From Paracoccus contaminans (GTDB lineage Bacteria > Pseudomonadota > Alphaproteobacteria > Rhodobacterales > Rhodobacteraceae), in assembly GCF_002105555.1 (NCBI RefSeq), contig NZ_CP020612.1, positions 2,224,001-2,288,000 of the forward strand: a stretch of DNA of 64,000 nt. Direction: 5' to 3'. The notes below the pieces were generated by a model, which did no database searches, was not told the DNA's origin, and saw only the letters and a program-made list of their open reading frames with translations. Both the position numbers and the translations under genes were made by a program. Below, in pieces: positions 8,639 to 19,054 of this stretch. Each line of letters starts with the position of its first letter. Position 1 is the stretch's first letter.

Positions 8639-10162
8639 ATGCGCGTTCCGGTTCACAAGCAGGTCTGGTGGTGGGGCGGCGTCGCCCTGCTGGTCGTCGC
8701 CCTTCTATGGGGACTGGGCGACGTGATGACGCCCTTCCTGATCGGGGCGGGCATCGCCTATGTGCTGGACCCGCTGGCGGACATGCTCGAACGCAGCGGC
8801 CTGTCGCGGACCAAGGCGGTGGCGCTGATCACGATCATCGCGGTGCTGGCCTTTGTCCTGGCGATGGTGCTGCTGGTGCCGATGCTGATCCATCAGGTCG
8901 CGCAGCTTGTCACTGACGCGCCGGGTTATCTCGAGGTGGCGCAAGGCTGGCTGAGCAACCGCTTTCCCGACCTGATGCCGGCGGACGGCACCGTGGAAAG
9001 CGCAATGACCGAGGCGGCGCGCCAGCTCTCCGAGCGGGGCGGGACGATCATGGTCACGCTGCTCAGCTCGCTTGGCAATATCGTCAGCGTGTTCCTGCTG
9101 CTGGTGATCGTGCCGGTGGTGGCGTTCTATCTGCTGCTGGACTGGGACCGGATGGTGGCGCGGATCGACACGCTGCTGCCGCGCGAACATGCCGGCACGA
9201 TCCGCCGGATCGCGCGCGAGATCAACGAGAGCATGGCCGGGTTCCTGCGCGGGCAGGGGCTGGTGACGCTGATCCTGGCGACCTTCTATTCAACCGGGCT
9301 GCTGCTGGTCGGCTTGCCCTTTGCGCTGGTGATCGGCATTTCCGCGGCGGTGCTGTCGATCATCCCCTATGTGGGCGTGTTCACAGGCGGCGTGACCTCC
9401 GTCACGGTCGCGGCCTTCGCCTTTTGGAACGAGCCGCAGTGGATCGTGGCGGTGCTGGCCATCTTCGTGGTCGGCCAGATCATCGAGGGCAACTATCTGC
9501 AACCCAAGATCATCGGGGGCCATGTCGGGCTGCACCCGGTCTGGCTGATGATCGCGCTGGCGGTGTTCGGCAAGCTGTTCGGCTTTGTCGGGCTGATCGT
9601 GGCGGTCCCGCTGGGGGCGATCATGGGCGTGCTGACGCGCTTTGCCGTTGAACGCTACAAGGAAGGGGCGCTCTATACCGGGCGCGATGTTGTGCCCGCC
9701 CCTGTTCCGCCCGTCCTGATCGAGCTGGTCCCCCGCGGCACCACCGCCGAAACCCGCCGGCGCGCGCAGGAGGCTCATGCCGCCGCCGTCGCCGAAGTGC
9801 GCATCGAGGAGGCGCGCAGCGCCGCCCGCGAGGCCGCCGAGGAGGCCGCGCGCCGCGACGGCGCCAAGATCGCCGTGGCGCGCGTCACCGTCGCCGAACC
9901 GGGCGCCGCCGGCGCGGCGCAGGCCCCGGTCATGGAAACCGAAATCCGCACCTGGGGCGGCAAGACGCCCGACGGCACCGATCCCGATGCGCCCGATACC
10001 CCCATCCCTGACGCGCCCGTGCCGCAGGCCGGCCCTGCCGCCCCCGCGCGGGACGGGGCAGGCGGGGCCATCCTGCCTTCTGCCCCGCCCGTGCCGCCAT
10101 CCGCGGCCGCCTTGCCGGGCCGGCCGGCCGCGGCTTTTCCGGGCACGGCTCCGGACGGCTGA
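8639..10162 (+). CDS. AI-2E family transporter (PerM/UPF0118)
   Basis: A 507-residue integral membrane protein with about eight hydrophobic helices in residues 10-345. The family motif region is GLPFALVIGISAAVLSIIPYVG followed by the G-rich EGNYLQPKIIGG. From ~residue 370 to the end a long Ala/Pro/Arg-rich cytoplasmic tail (EEARSAAREAAEEAARRDGAK...) is predicted coiled-coil then disordered; this extension is unusual for the family (~350 residues). Members export small molecules or ions, and the name is historical. The ATG at 8639 directly precedes the first helix. hdaA begins 4 bp after its stop. Confidence 0.9.
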   Translation: MRVPVHKQVWWWGGVALLVVALLWGLGDVMTPFLIGAGIAYVLDPLADMLERSGLSRTKAVALITIIAVLAFVLAMVLLVPMLIHQVAQLVTDAPGYLEVAQGWLSNRFPDLMPADGTVESAMTEAARQLSERGGTIMVTLLSSLGNIVSVFLLLVIVPVVAFYLLLDWDRMVARIDTLLPREHAGTIRRIAREINESMAGFLRGQGLVTLILATFYSTGLLLVGLPFALVIGISAAVLSIIPYVGVFTGGVTSVTVAAFAFWNEPQWIVAVLAIFVVGQIIEGNYLQPKIIGGHVGLHPVWLMIALAVFGKLFGFVGLIVAVPLGAIMGVLTRFAVERYKEGALYTGRDVVPAPVPPVLIELVPRGTTAETRRRAQEAHAAAVAEVRIEEARSAAREAAEEAARRDGAKIAVARVTVAEPGAAGAAQAPVMETEIRTWGGKTPDGTDPDAPDTPIPDAPVPQAGPAAPARDGAGGAILPSAPPVPPSAAALPGRPAAAFPGTAPDG

Positions 10163-10166
10163 GGCG

Positions 10167-10877
10167 ATGTCGCGGCAGCTGACGCTGGATCTGGGAACGG
10201 CCCCGGCGCTGGGGCGCAGCGACTTTCTGCCCGCCCCCGCCAATGCGCAGGCGCTGGCGCTGGTGGACCGGCCGCAGGACTGGCCGCAGGGCCGGCTGCT
10301 GCTGATCGGTCCCGAGGCTTCGGGCAAATCGCATATCGCGTCCTTCTGGGCCGCCGAACAGGGCGCGGTCCGCGTCTCTGCCGACCGGCTGCGCCCTGAT
10401 CTGGTGGATGCCTTGACGCCCGAAGGCGGGGCGCTGGCGGTCGAGGGCGCCCACCGTGTCGCCGTGGCGGCGGGGGCAGAACAGGCGCTGTTCCACCTGT
10501 GGAACCTGTCGGCGGCGCGCGGGGCGCGGCTGCTGCTGACCGCGCGCACCCCGCCCCGCGACTGGGGGATCACGCTGCCCGACCTGGCCTCGCGCGTCGG
10601 GTCGGCGGCGGCGGTCAGGCTGGGATCGCCCGACGAGGGGCTGCTGGCCGCGGTGCTGATCAAGCTGCTGGCCGATCGGCAGCTTTATCCCGGTCCGGGC
10701 GTGGTCGAGGCGTTGGTGCGGCGGATGGATCGTGACCTTGGCCTGGCCCGCCGCCTCGTCGCCGAAATCGACCGCATGGCGCTGGCCGAAGGGCGCGCCG
10801 TGACGCGGCCGCTCGCCCTGAGGGCACTCGAGCGGCTTGAGGGGCCGCCGGGCCAGCCCTGCGCGCCCGATGTTTGA
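10167..10877 (+). CDS. hdaA: DnaA-related regulator HdaA
   Basis: A 236-residue protein homologous to the AAA+ core of DnaA but lacking the C-terminal DNA-binding domain IV. This is the layout of Hda/HdaA, which stimulates ATP hydrolysis on DnaA with the beta clamp to prevent re-initiation. Near the N-terminus QLTLDL is a clamp-binding-like motif (QL(S/T)L-type). Walker A is GPEASGKSH at residues 48-56; the sensor-type LLLTARTPPRDWG and lid helices follow. It sits in the common Rhodobacteraceae order permease-hdaA-ppk, 4 bp behind the permease, so it is probably one operon. Confidence 0.92.
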   Translation: MSRQLTLDLGTAPALGRSDFLPAPANAQALALVDRPQDWPQGRLLLIGPEASGKSHIASFWAAEQGAVRVSADRLRPDLVDALTPEGGALAVEGAHRVAVAAGAEQALFHLWNLSAARGARLLLTARTPPRDWGITLPDLASRVGSAAAVRLGSPDEGLLAAVLIKLLADRQLYPGPGVVEALVRRMDRDLGLARRLVAEIDRMALAEGRAVTRPLALRALERLEGPPGQPCAPDV

Positions 10878-10940
10878 CAAGCAGCGGGGCGGCAGGCCAA
10901 ACCCGTGTTAACCCTTTGACCAGCCCATTCTTCGGATTCG

Positions 10941-13106
10941 ATGACCCAGGCCGATTTCCTCAAGTCAGATTTTCCCGCGCCCCGCGACATGCCGGGGGGT
11001 GCGCCCGCTGGCCCTGAGCGGTTCTTCAACCGCGAGCTCAGCTGGCTGTCCTTCAACTGGCGGGTCCTGGACGAGGCGCGCAACCCGCGCGTGCCGCTGC
11101 TGGAACGGCTGCGCTTCCTGTCGATCTCGGCCACCAACCTCGACGAATTCTACACCGTGCGCGTCGCGGGCCTGCGCGAGCTGGTGCGCGAGGGAAGCGC
11201 GACCCCCTCGGATGACGGGCTGACCCCGGCCGAGCAGCTGTCGCTGGTCAATGCCGATGCCCGCCGCCTGATGGATGCCCAGCAGGCGGTCTGGAACCGC
11301 CTGCGCCGCGAGATGGAGGGCGAGGGCATCGTCATCCTGTCGCGCGGGCGCGTCACCCGCGCCGAGACGGCCTTTCTGCGCGATCATTTCATCAGCCAGG
11401 TCTTTCCGGTCCTCACCCCGCTGGCCATCGACCCGGCCCATCCCTTTCCCTTCATTCCTAATGCCGGCTTTTCGCTGGCGCTGGAGCTGGCGCGCGAATC
11501 GGACGGGCGGCAGATGCAGGCGCTGCTGCCGGTGCCGGCGCAGCTGAAACGCTTTGTCCCCCTGCCGGGGGGGCAGCGGTTCCTGCGGCTCGAGGATCTG
11601 CTGCTGATGCATCTGTCGCGGCTGTTCCCCGGCTATCGCCACATCGGCCACTGCACCTTCCGGGTGCTGCGCGACAGCGATCTCGAGGTCGAGGACGAGG
11701 CCGAGGATCTGGTGCGCGAGTTCGAGACGGCGCTGAAGCGCCGCCGCCGCGGCGAGGTCATCCGCCTGAAGATCACGGGCGGCGCGCCCGACCGGCTGCG
11801 CCGCGTCATCATGCACGAACTCGCCGTGGGCGCCGACGAGGTGGTCGAGGTCGAGGGCCTGCTGGGCATGGCCGATGTGCGCGAACTGGTGCTGGACAGC
11901 CGGCGCGACCTGCAATGGCCCGCCTTCACCCCGCGCGTGCCCGAACGGGTGCAGGATCACGACGGCGACATGTTCGCCGCGATCCGGCAAAAGGACATGC
12001 TGCTGCACCATCCTTATGAAACCTTCGACATGGTGATCCGCTTTCTGCAGCAGGCCGCGCGCGATCCGGACGTGCTGGCGATCAAGCAGACGCTGTATCG
12101 CACCAGCTGGGACAGCCCCGTTGTTTCCGCGCTGTGCGAGGCGGCCGAGGCGGGCAAGTCGGTCGTCGCGCTGGTCGAGCTGAAGGCGCGCTTTGACGAG
12201 GCCGCCAATATCCGCCAGTCGCGGCGGCTGGAACGGGCGGGCGCCCATGTGGTCTATGGCTTCGTGAACTACAAGACCCATGCGAAGATCTCGACCGTCG
12301 TGCGGCGCGAGGGCGATGCGCTGGTCACCTATACCCATTACGGCACGGGCAACTATCACCCGATCACCGCCCGCATCTATACCGACCTATCGCTGTTCAC
12401 CTGTGACGCGCCACTGGGGCGCGATGCGGCCAAGGTGTTCAACTACCTGTCCGGCTATGTCCAGCCGGAGGGGCTGGAGAATCTCGCGATCAGCCCGATC
12501 GGCCTGAAATCGCGGCTGCTCGATCTGATCGGGCGCGAGGCCGAGCTCGCGCGCCGCGGCCGTCCGGCCGAGATATGGGCCAAGATGAACAGCCTGGTGG
12601 AGCGCGACGTGATCGACGCGCTGTATGCCGCCTCGGCCGCAGGGGTCAGGATCAACCTGGTCATTCGCGGGATCTGCGCCCTGCGGCCCGGCATTGCCGG
12701 ATTGTCGGACAACATCCGGGTGAAATCCATCGTCGGCCGTTTTCTGGAACACAGCCGCATCGTCTGTTTCGGCAATGGGCACGGGCTGCCCTCGCGCAAG
12801 GCGCGGGTCTTTATCAGCTCCGCCGACTGGATGGACCGCAACCTGTCGCGCCGGGTCGAGACGCTGGTCGAATGCCTGAATGACACCGTCAAGGCGCAGA
12901 TCACCAGCCAGATCATGGCCGCCAACATGGCCGACGAGGCGCAGAGCTGGATCCTGCAGCCCGATGGCCGCTATCTGCGCCATCTGCCCGAAGACCGGGA
13001 CGACCTGTTCAACTGTCACCGCTTCTTCATGGAAAATCCCTCTCTTTCCGGGCGCGGCACGGCCGGGGCGGGGGATGTGCCCGCCCTGACCCACAGCCCC
13101 GACTGA
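10941..13106 (+). CDS. ppk1: polyphosphate kinase 1
   Basis: A 721-residue PPK1, which polymerises the gamma-phosphate of ATP into polyphosphate at the inner membrane. The N-terminal helical domain opens [17 protein letters not shown]. The catalytic domains contain the autophosphorylated-His region ([18 protein letters not shown], then [10 protein letters not shown]) and the second His motif ([13 protein letters not shown]). The length is standard (~690-740). An AT-richer 60-bp gap separates it from hdaA and may hold its own promoter. ppx follows 48 bp downstream, giving a synthesis-degradation pair. Confidence 0.97.
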   Translation: MTQADFLKSDFPAPRDMPGGAPAGPERFFNRELSWLSFNWRVLDEARNPRVPLLERLRFLSISATNLDEFYTVRVAGLRELVREGSATPSDDGLTPAEQLSLVNADARRLMDAQQAVWNRLRREMEGEGIVILSRGRVTRAETAFLRDHFISQVFPVLTPLAIDPAHPFPFIPNAGFSLALELARESDGRQMQALLPVPAQLKRFVPLPGGQRFLRLEDLLLMHLSRLFPGYRHIGHCTFRVLRDSDLEVEDEAEDLVREFETALKRRRRGEVIRLKITGGAPDRLRRVIMHELAVGADEVVEVEGLLGMADVRELVLDSRRDLQWPAFTPRVPERVQDHDGDMFAAIRQKDMLLHHPYETFDMVIRFLQQAARDPDVLAIKQTLYRTSWDSPVVSALCEAAEAGKSVVALVELKARFDEAANIRQSRRLERAGAHVVYGFVNYKTHAKISTVVRREGDALVTYTHYGTGNYHPITARIYTDLSLFTCDAPLGRDAAKVFNYLSGYVQPEGLENLAISPIGLKSRLLDLIGREAELARRGRPAEIWAKMNSLVERDVIDALYAASAAGVRINLVIRGICALRPGIAGLSDNIRVKSIVGRFLEHSRIVCFGNGHGLPSRKARVFISSADWMDRNLSRRVETLVECLNDTVKAQITSQIMAANMADEAQSWILQPDGRYLRHLPEDRDDLFNCHRFFMENPSLSGRGTAGAGDVPALTHSPD

Positions 13107-13154
13107 CCCGCCCCAGACCCGACCCAGAATGCCAAGGACCGGAGATTGCAGCCC

Positions 13155-14681
13155 ATGAACCTCAGGACCACATCGGGAGACAAGGTCTCTCCCTTCGGGC
13201 AGGGGGGGCTGCCGGTCCGCTCGGCGCGCGAGCTGAGCCGGGTGGGCGTGGTTGACGTGGGGTCGAACTCGATCCGCATGGTGGTGTTCGACGGCGCGGC
13301 GCGCAGCCCGGCCTATTTCTATAACGAAAAGGTCATGGCGGGGCTGGGGCAGGGGCTTGCGACGACGGGCAGGCTGAATCCCGAGGGCGCGGCCCGCGGG
13401 ATGGCCGCGCTCAAGCGATTTGCGGCGCTGGCGCGCGGCATGGGCATCGAGAAGATGACCTGCGTGGCCACAGCCGCAGTGCGCGAGGCCGAGGACGGAC
13501 CCGCCTTCCACCGCGCGGTGGAAAAGGAAACCGGGCTTAAGCTGATCGTCATCGACGGCGAGGAAGAGGCGCGCCTGTCGGCGCAGGGCGTGCTGCTGGG
13601 CTGGCCGGACGCGCTGGGCCTGGTATGCGACATCGGCGGCAACTCGATGGAGGTTGCCGAGCTTGCCCGGCGCGAGGTGGGCCGGCGCGCGACATCGCCC
13701 CTTGGGCCCTTCCGGTTGCAGCAGGTCGAGGCCAAGGGCCTCAAACGCTATATCCAGAAGGAAGTCGAGCGGCTGGCCGATGTGGTCGGCACCGATCATG
13801 AACGGATCTATCTGGTGGGCGGCTCGTGGCGGGCCATCGCCCGGCTGGACATGGAACGCCGCGCCTATCCCATGACGGTGCTTCACGAATACCGCATGAC
13901 GCCCGACGACGTGCTGGCCACCGTCAAGTGGATCGCCGAGGAAAACCTGTCCGACCTGAAGGCGCGCACGGGCATATCCTCAAGCCGGCTCGAACTGGTG
14001 CCCCTGGCGATGCAGGCGTTGCGCCAGGTGGTGCTGACCTTCGGCCCGTCCGAGATCGCCATCAGCTCCTACGGTATCCGCGAGGGGCTGCTGTATGAAC
14101 AGATGCCCGACACGCTGCGCCGGCGCGATCCGCTGATCGAGGCGGCCCGCTTTACCGAACGGCAGATGGCCCGGATGCCGGGTTCGGGCAAGCGCCTGTT
14201 TCATTTCCTCGCCCCCCTGTTCGAGGGCGCCCCCCCCGAACGCGAACGCCTGATCCGTGCCGCCTGCCTGCTGCACGATACCAGCTGGCGCGCCCATCCC
14301 GATTACCGGGCCGAGGCCTGTTTCGACAACGTGACCCGGTCGAGCCTTGCGGCGCTGAGCCATCCTGAACGGGTGTTCGTCGGGCTGGCGCTGCTGCATC
14401 GCTACAAGAACAGCCGCGCAGGCTCTCCCATGGCGCCGCTGTTCACCCTGCTGACCGAGGACGACACTCGCGATGCCGAAACGCTGGGCAAGGCATTGCG
14501 CTTTGGCGCGATGTTTTCCATCGGCGATCCGGCCGAGGCGGGCAGGCTTCGACTGGACCGCGATGCGGGCACGCTGACGCTGACCCTGACGGCAAAGGGC
14601 CGCGACCTGATGGGCGAGGTCGCGGAGGCGCGCTTTCGGACATTGTGCAGCGCCTTGGGGGTGGCAGGGGTGGTCGCCTGA
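13155..14681 (+). CDS. ppx: exopolyphosphatase / pppGpp phosphohydrolase (Ppx/GppA)
   Basis: 508 residues of the ASKHA (actin-like) fold. Phosphate-1 motif VDVGSNSIRMVVFD, the CVATAAVREAEDG stretch and phosphate-2 motif CDIGGNSMEV are present, then VGGSWRA. The C-terminal third contains an HD-like helical region (CLLHDTSWRAHPDYRAE). It releases Pi from polyphosphate ends and may also act on pppGpp. The ATG at 13155 is preferred over an in-frame TTG at 13146. Its place directly after ppk1 supports a shared transcript controlling polyphosphate level. Confidence 0.95.
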   Translation: MNLRTTSGDKVSPFGQGGLPVRSARELSRVGVVDVGSNSIRMVVFDGAARSPAYFYNEKVMAGLGQGLATTGRLNPEGAARGMAALKRFAALARGMGIEKMTCVATAAVREAEDGPAFHRAVEKETGLKLIVIDGEEEARLSAQGVLLGWPDALGLVCDIGGNSMEVAELARREVGRRATSPLGPFRLQQVEAKGLKRYIQKEVERLADVVGTDHERIYLVGGSWRAIARLDMERRAYPMTVLHEYRMTPDDVLATVKWIAEENLSDLKARTGISSSRLELVPLAMQALRQVVLTFGPSEIAISSYGIREGLLYEQMPDTLRRRDPLIEAARFTERQMARMPGSGKRLFHFLAPLFEGAPPERERLIRAACLLHDTSWRAHPDYRAEACFDNVTRSSLAALSHPERVFVGLALLHRYKNSRAGSPMAPLFTLLTEDDTRDAETLGKALRFGAMFSIGDPAEAGRLRLDRDAGTLTLTLTAKGRDLMGEVAEARFRTLCSALGVAGVVA

Positions 14682-14734
14682 GGGCAGATGCCCCGCGGGG
14701 CCGTGCCAGGGGGGGCGGCGCGCACGGCCCGGGC

Positions 14735-15301
14735 CTAGCTGCTCTCAAGGCCGAGCCAGTCCTCGATCCTTTCCCATGTCCTGTCCATCGCCCAGGCCTT
14801 GGTGATGACGGGCAGTCCGATATGGCCATAGGCCAGCGACAGCTGCCATTCCGCCGCCAGTTCGCCCCGTCCCTCGATCCCCGCGACATATAGGGCCGAG
14901 GCCAGACCTGTGCGGTCCGCGCCGCCCAGGCAATGGATCAGCATCGGCTTGGGCGCATCCCGCATCACCGCCAGCAGCGATTCGATTTCCGGCTGGGTCA
15001 GCTCCTTCCGCGCCGACATGCGAAAATCGATATGGGTGATCCCCAGGCGGTCCGAGACCGCACGCTCGGCATCATACCAATCGGCCCCCCGGTTGGGACC
15101 GCGCAGATTGAGAACGCTGGTGATGCCGTGCTGTTCGTGCCAGCGGGCAAGCGTCTCTGCATCCATCTGGGCGGCGCGATAGACCTGGCCCGGACTGACC
15201 GTGTGGAAATTGCCCGAAAGATGAAGAAACGCCAGATAGGCCACGATGGCGATGATGACGGAAGCAACCGCCAGGATGACTGACTTCACGCTGATCGCCA
15301 T
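14735..15301 (-). CDS. membrane-anchored dual-specificity/tyrosine phosphatase-like protein
   Basis: 188 residues. A single N-terminal membrane anchor spans about residues 6-29 (VILAVASVIIAIVAYLAFL), so the catalytic domain is likely periplasmic or membrane-tethered. The phosphatase loop HCLGGADRTG contains the CX5R active site (Cys124, Arg130), and the upstream LNLRGPNRGADWY and acidic ERAVSD regions fit the cysteine-phosphatase (DSP/Siw14-like) fold. The start MAISVKSV is chosen because it places the anchor at the very N-terminus. It is convergent with ppx (53 bp gap). The substrate is unknown. Confidence 0.85.
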   Translation of the reverse strand: MAISVKSVILAVASVIIAIVAYLAFLHLSGNFHTVSPGQVYRAAQMDAETLARWHEQHGITSVLNLRGPNRGADWYDAERAVSDRLGITHIDFRMSARKELTQPEIESLLAVMRDAPKPMLIHCLGGADRTGLASALYVAGIEGRGELAAEWQLSLAYGHIGLPVITKAWAMDRTWERIEDWLGLESS

Positions 15302-15729
15302 GGCGCCCCCGCAGCCCGCTCGCCTGCTTATACAAGCGCGCGCAAGGGCTGCCAATCAGGGGACGCGCGGGCAGGAGGCGGCGCCTTGCCGCCCGGCCCG
15401 CCCGCCCGACGGGCCAGTGCGGCCCCCCAGGGCGCCTGCAATGGCCCGGGATCGCCGGGCAAGGAGAGCAGCTTTATCGGGGCCGAGAAACGACCTGGCC
15501 AAGGATGATCCGCGCCGGCGCGGTGCGCCATGGCAAGGCAGCGGCCATCCAGGGCAGGGCGCAGGCGCAAACAGGCTTTGCGCCTGCCTGCACCGGCGCG
15601 CCTGGCCGGCAAGGGGCATGGGGGGGCGGGGGACAGGCATGTTTCGCGCCTGTGATTGCGCGCCTGCCCGGCAGCCCTGCTGCCGTGACGCGGGATGCAA
15701 GGGTCAGTGGCGGGAAAGGCCGGGCCGGA
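15302..15729. other. 428-bp intergenic stretch without a supported gene
   Basis: Several open frames exist on both strands, but all are GC-rich random-looking translations (Pro/Arg/Ala-rich) with no recognisable motif or ribosome site. The only structure I see is an 11-bp perfect hairpin, GCAGGCGCAAA (15561-15571) with a 5-nt loop and TTTGCGCCTGC (15577-15587). It lies downstream of guaA on the minus strand and may act in guaA 3'-end formation. The promoter of the phosphatase gene probably also lies here. Confidence 0.6.
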
Positions 15730-17289
15730 TCATTCCCATTCGATGGTGCCGGGCGGCTTGGACGTGATGTCATAGGTCACGCGGTTGATGCCGTCTACCT
15801 CGCCCACGATCCGGGTGGCCGTCTCGCTGAGGAACTCATGCGTGAAGGGGTAATAGTCGGCCGTCATCCCGTCCACGCTGGTAACGGCCCGCAGGGCGCA
15901 GGCAAAATCATAGGTGCGCCCGTCGCCCATCACGCCGACGGTGCGGACCGGCAGAATGGCCACGAAGGCCTGCCAGATCTCGTCATACAGCCCGTGCCTG
16001 CGGATCTGGTCGATGAAGACGGCATCCGCCTTGCGCAAGATGTCCAGCTTTTCGCGGGTGATCTCGCCCGGGCAGCGGATGGCAAGGCCGGGGCCAGGGA
16101 AGGGGTGGCGGCCGATGAAGCGTTCGGGCAGCCCCAGTTCGCGCCCCAGGGCCCGGACCTCGTCCTTGAACAGCTCGCGCAGCGGCTCGACCAGTTTCAG
16201 GCCCATCTTCTCAGGCAGCCCGCCGACATTGTGATGGCTCTTGATCGTGACCGAGGGGCCGCCGGTGAAGCTGACCGATTCGATCACGTCGGGATAAAGC
16301 GTGCCCTGCGCGAGGAACTCGGCCCCCCCGACCGCGGCCGCATGTTTCTGGAACACGTCGATGAACAGCCGGCCGATGGTCTTGCGCTTGACCTCGGGAT
16401 CGCTGACCCCGTCCAGCGCGCCCAGGAACAGCTCGGATTCGTCGGCATGGACCAAGGGGATGTTGTAATGGTCGCGGAACATCGTCACGACCTCGTCGGC
16501 CTCGCCCTGGCGCAGCAGGCCGTGATCGACAAACACGCATGTCAGCTGCGCGCCGATCGCCTCGTGGATCAGCACCGCCGCGACCGAACTGTCCACCCCG
16601 CCCGACAGCCCGCAGATGACCTTGCCATCCCCGACCTGTTCGCGGATGCGGCGGATCGCCTCGTCCCGATAGCCCGCCATTGTCCAGTCGCCGGTAAAGC
16701 CGGCCAGCCTGACAAAGTTTTCCAGCATCCGGCGGCCATTCGGGGTGTGATGCACCTCGGGGTGGAACTGGACGGCATAGAATCGCCGCGCCTCGTCCGC
16801 GATCATGGCGAAGGGCGCGTTCGGCGAGGTGCCGATGACCTCGAACCCCGGCGCAAGGCGTGTCACGCGGTCGCCATGGCTCATCCAGACTTCTTCGCGG
16901 CCGGCGGCGAAAAGGCCGGCGAACATGCCGTCCCCGCCATGGCCGGGCGCCGGTTCGACAAAGGCGCGGCCGTATTCGGCATGGTGGCCCGCCTCGACCT
17001 GGCCGCCAAGCTGGGCCATCATCGTCTGCTGGCCATAGCAGATGCCCAGCACCGGAACCCCAAGCTCGAACAGCGCCTGGGGGGCGCGGGGGCTGCCCGC
17101 GCGGGTGACGCTGTCGGGGCCGCCCGACAGGATCACCGCCTGCGGCGGATCGGCGCGCAGGCCGGCCTCGCCGACGGCCTGATAGGGCTTGATTTCGCAA
17201 AAGACGTTCAGCTCGCGCAGGCGCCGCGCAATCAGCTGCGTGACCTGGGAGCCGAAATCGATGATGAGCAGGCGCTGGTGCTGGGTCAT
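15730..17289 (-). CDS. guaA: GMP synthase (glutamine-hydrolysing)
   Basis: A 519-residue two-domain enzyme converting XMP to GMP with glutamine ammonia. The N-terminal class I amidotransferase domain has the nucleophile Cys84 in GICYGQQ, with the His/Glu of QFHPEVHHT. The ATP-pyrophosphatase domain carries the PP-loop LSGGVDSS at about residue 225, and the dimerisation domain ends GTIEWE, the classical GuaA C-terminus. The start [15 protein letters not shown] is canonical. No frame problem is seen. Confidence 0.98.
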   Translation of the reverse strand: MTQHQRLLIIDFGSQVTQLIARRLRELNVFCEIKPYQAVGEAGLRADPPQAVILSGGPDSVTRAGSPRAPQALFELGVPVLGICYGQQTMMAQLGGQVEAGHHAEYGRAFVEPAPGHGGDGMFAGLFAAGREEVWMSHGDRVTRLAPGFEVIGTSPNAPFAMIADEARRFYAVQFHPEVHHTPNGRRMLENFVRLAGFTGDWTMAGYRDEAIRRIREQVGDGKVICGLSGGVDSSVAAVLIHEAIGAQLTCVFVDHGLLRQGEADEVVTMFRDHYNIPLVHADESELFLGALDGVSDPEVKRKTIGRLFIDVFQKHAAAVGGAEFLAQGTLYPDVIESVSFTGGPSVTIKSHHNVGGLPEKMGLKLVEPLRELFKDEVRALGRELGLPERFIGRHPFPGPGLAIRCPGEITREKLDILRKADAVFIDQIRRHGLYDEIWQAFVAILPVRTVGVMGDGRTYDFACALRAVTSVDGMTADYYPFTHEFLSETATRIVGEVDGINRVTYDITSKPPGTIEWE

Positions 17290-17441
17290 GCCCGCGCTTT
17301 AGGGCGGCGCGCCCGGCTGGGCAAGCCGGGCAACGCAAGGCAGGCGCCCTGCGGTGCCAAAAAGACGGCAGAACCCTGCGGGCCAACGGGTCAGCCGCCC
17401 TTGGCGGAGCTGGGTCGGGCAGGGGGCGGGTGCGCCCGCCG

Positions 17442-18050
17442 TCAGCCCCACAGGGCCGACAGCGCGGCCGATGGATTTTCGGCCGACCAGATCTCGGCCC
17501 CGATGGCGATGAAATCGGCGGTCGGCCACAGGGCGCGGATGGTCGCGGCGTCAAGCGCGCCTTCGGCGACGACGGGCACCTCGATCATCTCGGACCACCA
17601 GGCGAACAGGTCGAGCGGCGCGCTCTCTCCTGTCCCGAGGAGGGAGGGGCCGCAGGGGCCGAAGCTGACATAATCCGCCCCTGCCTCGCCGGCGTTCAGC
17701 CCCTCATGGCGCGAGGCCCCGCCAAAGGCGCCCACGATCGCATCCGTGCCCAGTTCCTTGCGGGCAAAGCGCACCGCGCGCGCGCCGTTGGTCAGGTGAA
17801 CGCCGTCAAGGCCGTGGCGGCTGGCCAAGGCGACGTGATCCTCGATCACCACGGCGACATCGCGCGCATGGGCCAGCTCGCGCGCAAGGTCGGCGATGCG
17901 GGCCAGTTCCGATTCCTCGCCCGCGCCGGGCAGGCGAAGGCAGGCGACCGGATGGGCGTCGAGCACCGGCGCCAGCAGCGGCTCAAGCTGCGAGGCCGCG
18001 ATCCGTGCAGGGGCGATCAGGTAAAGCTGCGGCGCGTCGTCCTGGGGCAT
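17442..18050 (-). CDS. thiamine-phosphate synthase-like protein (ThiE/TenI family)
   Basis: A 202-residue TIM barrel of the ThiE/TenI family. Recognisable parts are VVIEDHVALASRHGLDGVHL (phosphate/pyrophosphate-binding strand-loop), VGAFGGASRHEGLNAGEAGADYVSFGP and VVAEGALDAATIRALWPTADFIAIG. ThiE couples the pyrimidine and thiazole halves of thiamine; TenI-like members are isomerases. The loop reads VHLTNGARAV rather than the typical ThiE VHLGQ, and SRHEGLNAGEAGADY rather than STH, so the exact reaction is uncertain. It stands alone and is divergent from trmJ. Confidence 0.8.
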   Translation of the reverse strand: MPQDDAPQLYLIAPARIAASQLEPLLAPVLDAHPVACLRLPGAGEESELARIADLARELAHARDVAVVIEDHVALASRHGLDGVHLTNGARAVRFARKELGTDAIVGAFGGASRHEGLNAGEAGADYVSFGPCGPSLLGTGESAPLDLFAWWSEMIEVPVVAEGALDAATIRALWPTADFIAIGAEIWSAENPSAALSALWG

Positions 18051-18168
18051 GGCGATCTCCTGCGGATGCGGCTGGCGGGGTGGCGGATGGGGCAGGGGGA
18101 TAGCGCAGGCCGGACGGCGCGGAAAGGGGCACTTGCCGCGCCGCCGCCCCGGCGCTAGGGCGCGGGGC

Positions 18169-19002
18169 ATGAGCGATCCGATCCAGCCGCCCGCAGACCC
18201 TGCCGCCCCCCAGCCCGCCGCCCGGCCCGCGGGCCCCCAGCCCGCCGTGATCCTCGTCCGCCCGCAGATGGGCGAGAACATCGGCGCGGCAGCGCGGGCG
18301 ATGCTGAACTTCGGCCTGACCGACATGCGCCTCGTCGCGCCGCGGGACGGCTGGCCCAACCCGAGGGCCGTGGCGATGGCGTCAGGCGCGGCAGGGCAGG
18401 TGCTGGACCGTGCCCGCGTCTTTGCGACCCTGGCCGAGGCGCTGGGCGACATCGACCGCGCCTACGCCACCACAGCGCGCGGGCGCGAGCTGACCAAGCC
18501 GGTCCATACCCCTGCCGCGGCGATGGCCGAGGCGCGCGGCCTTGTCGCCGCGGGCAGCCGTGTGGCGCTGGTCTTCGGGCCGGAACGGGCGGGGCTTGAA
18601 AACGACGACATCGCGCGGGCCTCGGCCATCGTGACCGTGCCGGTCAATCCCGATTTCCCGTCGCTGAACCTTGCGCAGGCGGTGCTGCTGCTGGGTTATG
18701 AATGGGGGCGCGAGGCGCTGCCCCCCCAGCCCGCCCCTGCCGGCCGCCGCCCCCCTGGCGAGACGCCCGCCACGCTGCTGGAAATCGAGCGGCTGGGCGA
18801 TCACTGGGAGGAAAAGCTGACGGCTGCACGTTTCTTCTTTCCGCCCGAAAAGGCCGGGCCGATGCGACTGACCCTGCGCAACCTGTGGTCGCGCCTGCCG
18901 CTGACCCGCGCGGATGTGCAGATCCTGCACGGAATGCTGCGCCAGCTGACATGGGCCGGGCCACAGCCTGCCCAAGGCGAGGACATGCCCCCGCGCGATT
19001 GA
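18169..19002 (+). CDS. trmJ: tRNA/rRNA 2'-O-methyltransferase of the SpoU/TrmJ type
   Basis: 277 residues. The SPOUT (trefoil-knot) motifs are clear: [21 protein letters not shown] (motif 1), [18 protein letters not shown] (motif 2) and [23 protein letters not shown] (motif 3). TrmJ 2'-O-methylates position 32 of tRNA. The C-terminal helical extension ([16 protein letters not shown]) matches the TrmJ tail. The ATG at 18169 is preferred; a Pro/Ala-rich linker precedes the domain. An open extension to 18049 overlaps the divergent ThiE-like gene and is rejected. Confidence 0.93.
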   Translation: MSDPIQPPADPAAPQPAARPAGPQPAVILVRPQMGENIGAAARAMLNFGLTDMRLVAPRDGWPNPRAVAMASGAAGQVLDRARVFATLAEALGDIDRAYATTARGRELTKPVHTPAAAMAEARGLVAAGSRVALVFGPERAGLENDDIARASAIVTVPVNPDFPSLNLAQAVLLLGYEWGREALPPQPAPAGRRPPGETPATLLEIERLGDHWEEKLTAARFFFPPEKAGPMRLTLRNLWSRLPLTRADVQILHGMLRQLTWAGPQPAQGEDMPPRD

Positions 19003-19054
19003 CCTTTGCCACCGCCGGGGCCACTGTCCCGGCCGCACAGGCAAGGGGAAGATC

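Noticed and set aside
9290..10663. 457-codon minus-strand frame across the AI-2E permease end and hdaA
   Set aside because: Shadow of two supported genes, with Ser/Arg-rich translation.
15505..17673. 722-codon plus-strand frame across guaA
   Set aside because: Antisense to a complete guaA with all motifs; composition is typical of shadow frames.
18049..18168. N-terminal extension of trmJ
   Set aside because: Arg/Gly-rich, overlaps the start region of the divergent ThiE-like gene, and is absent from the family.
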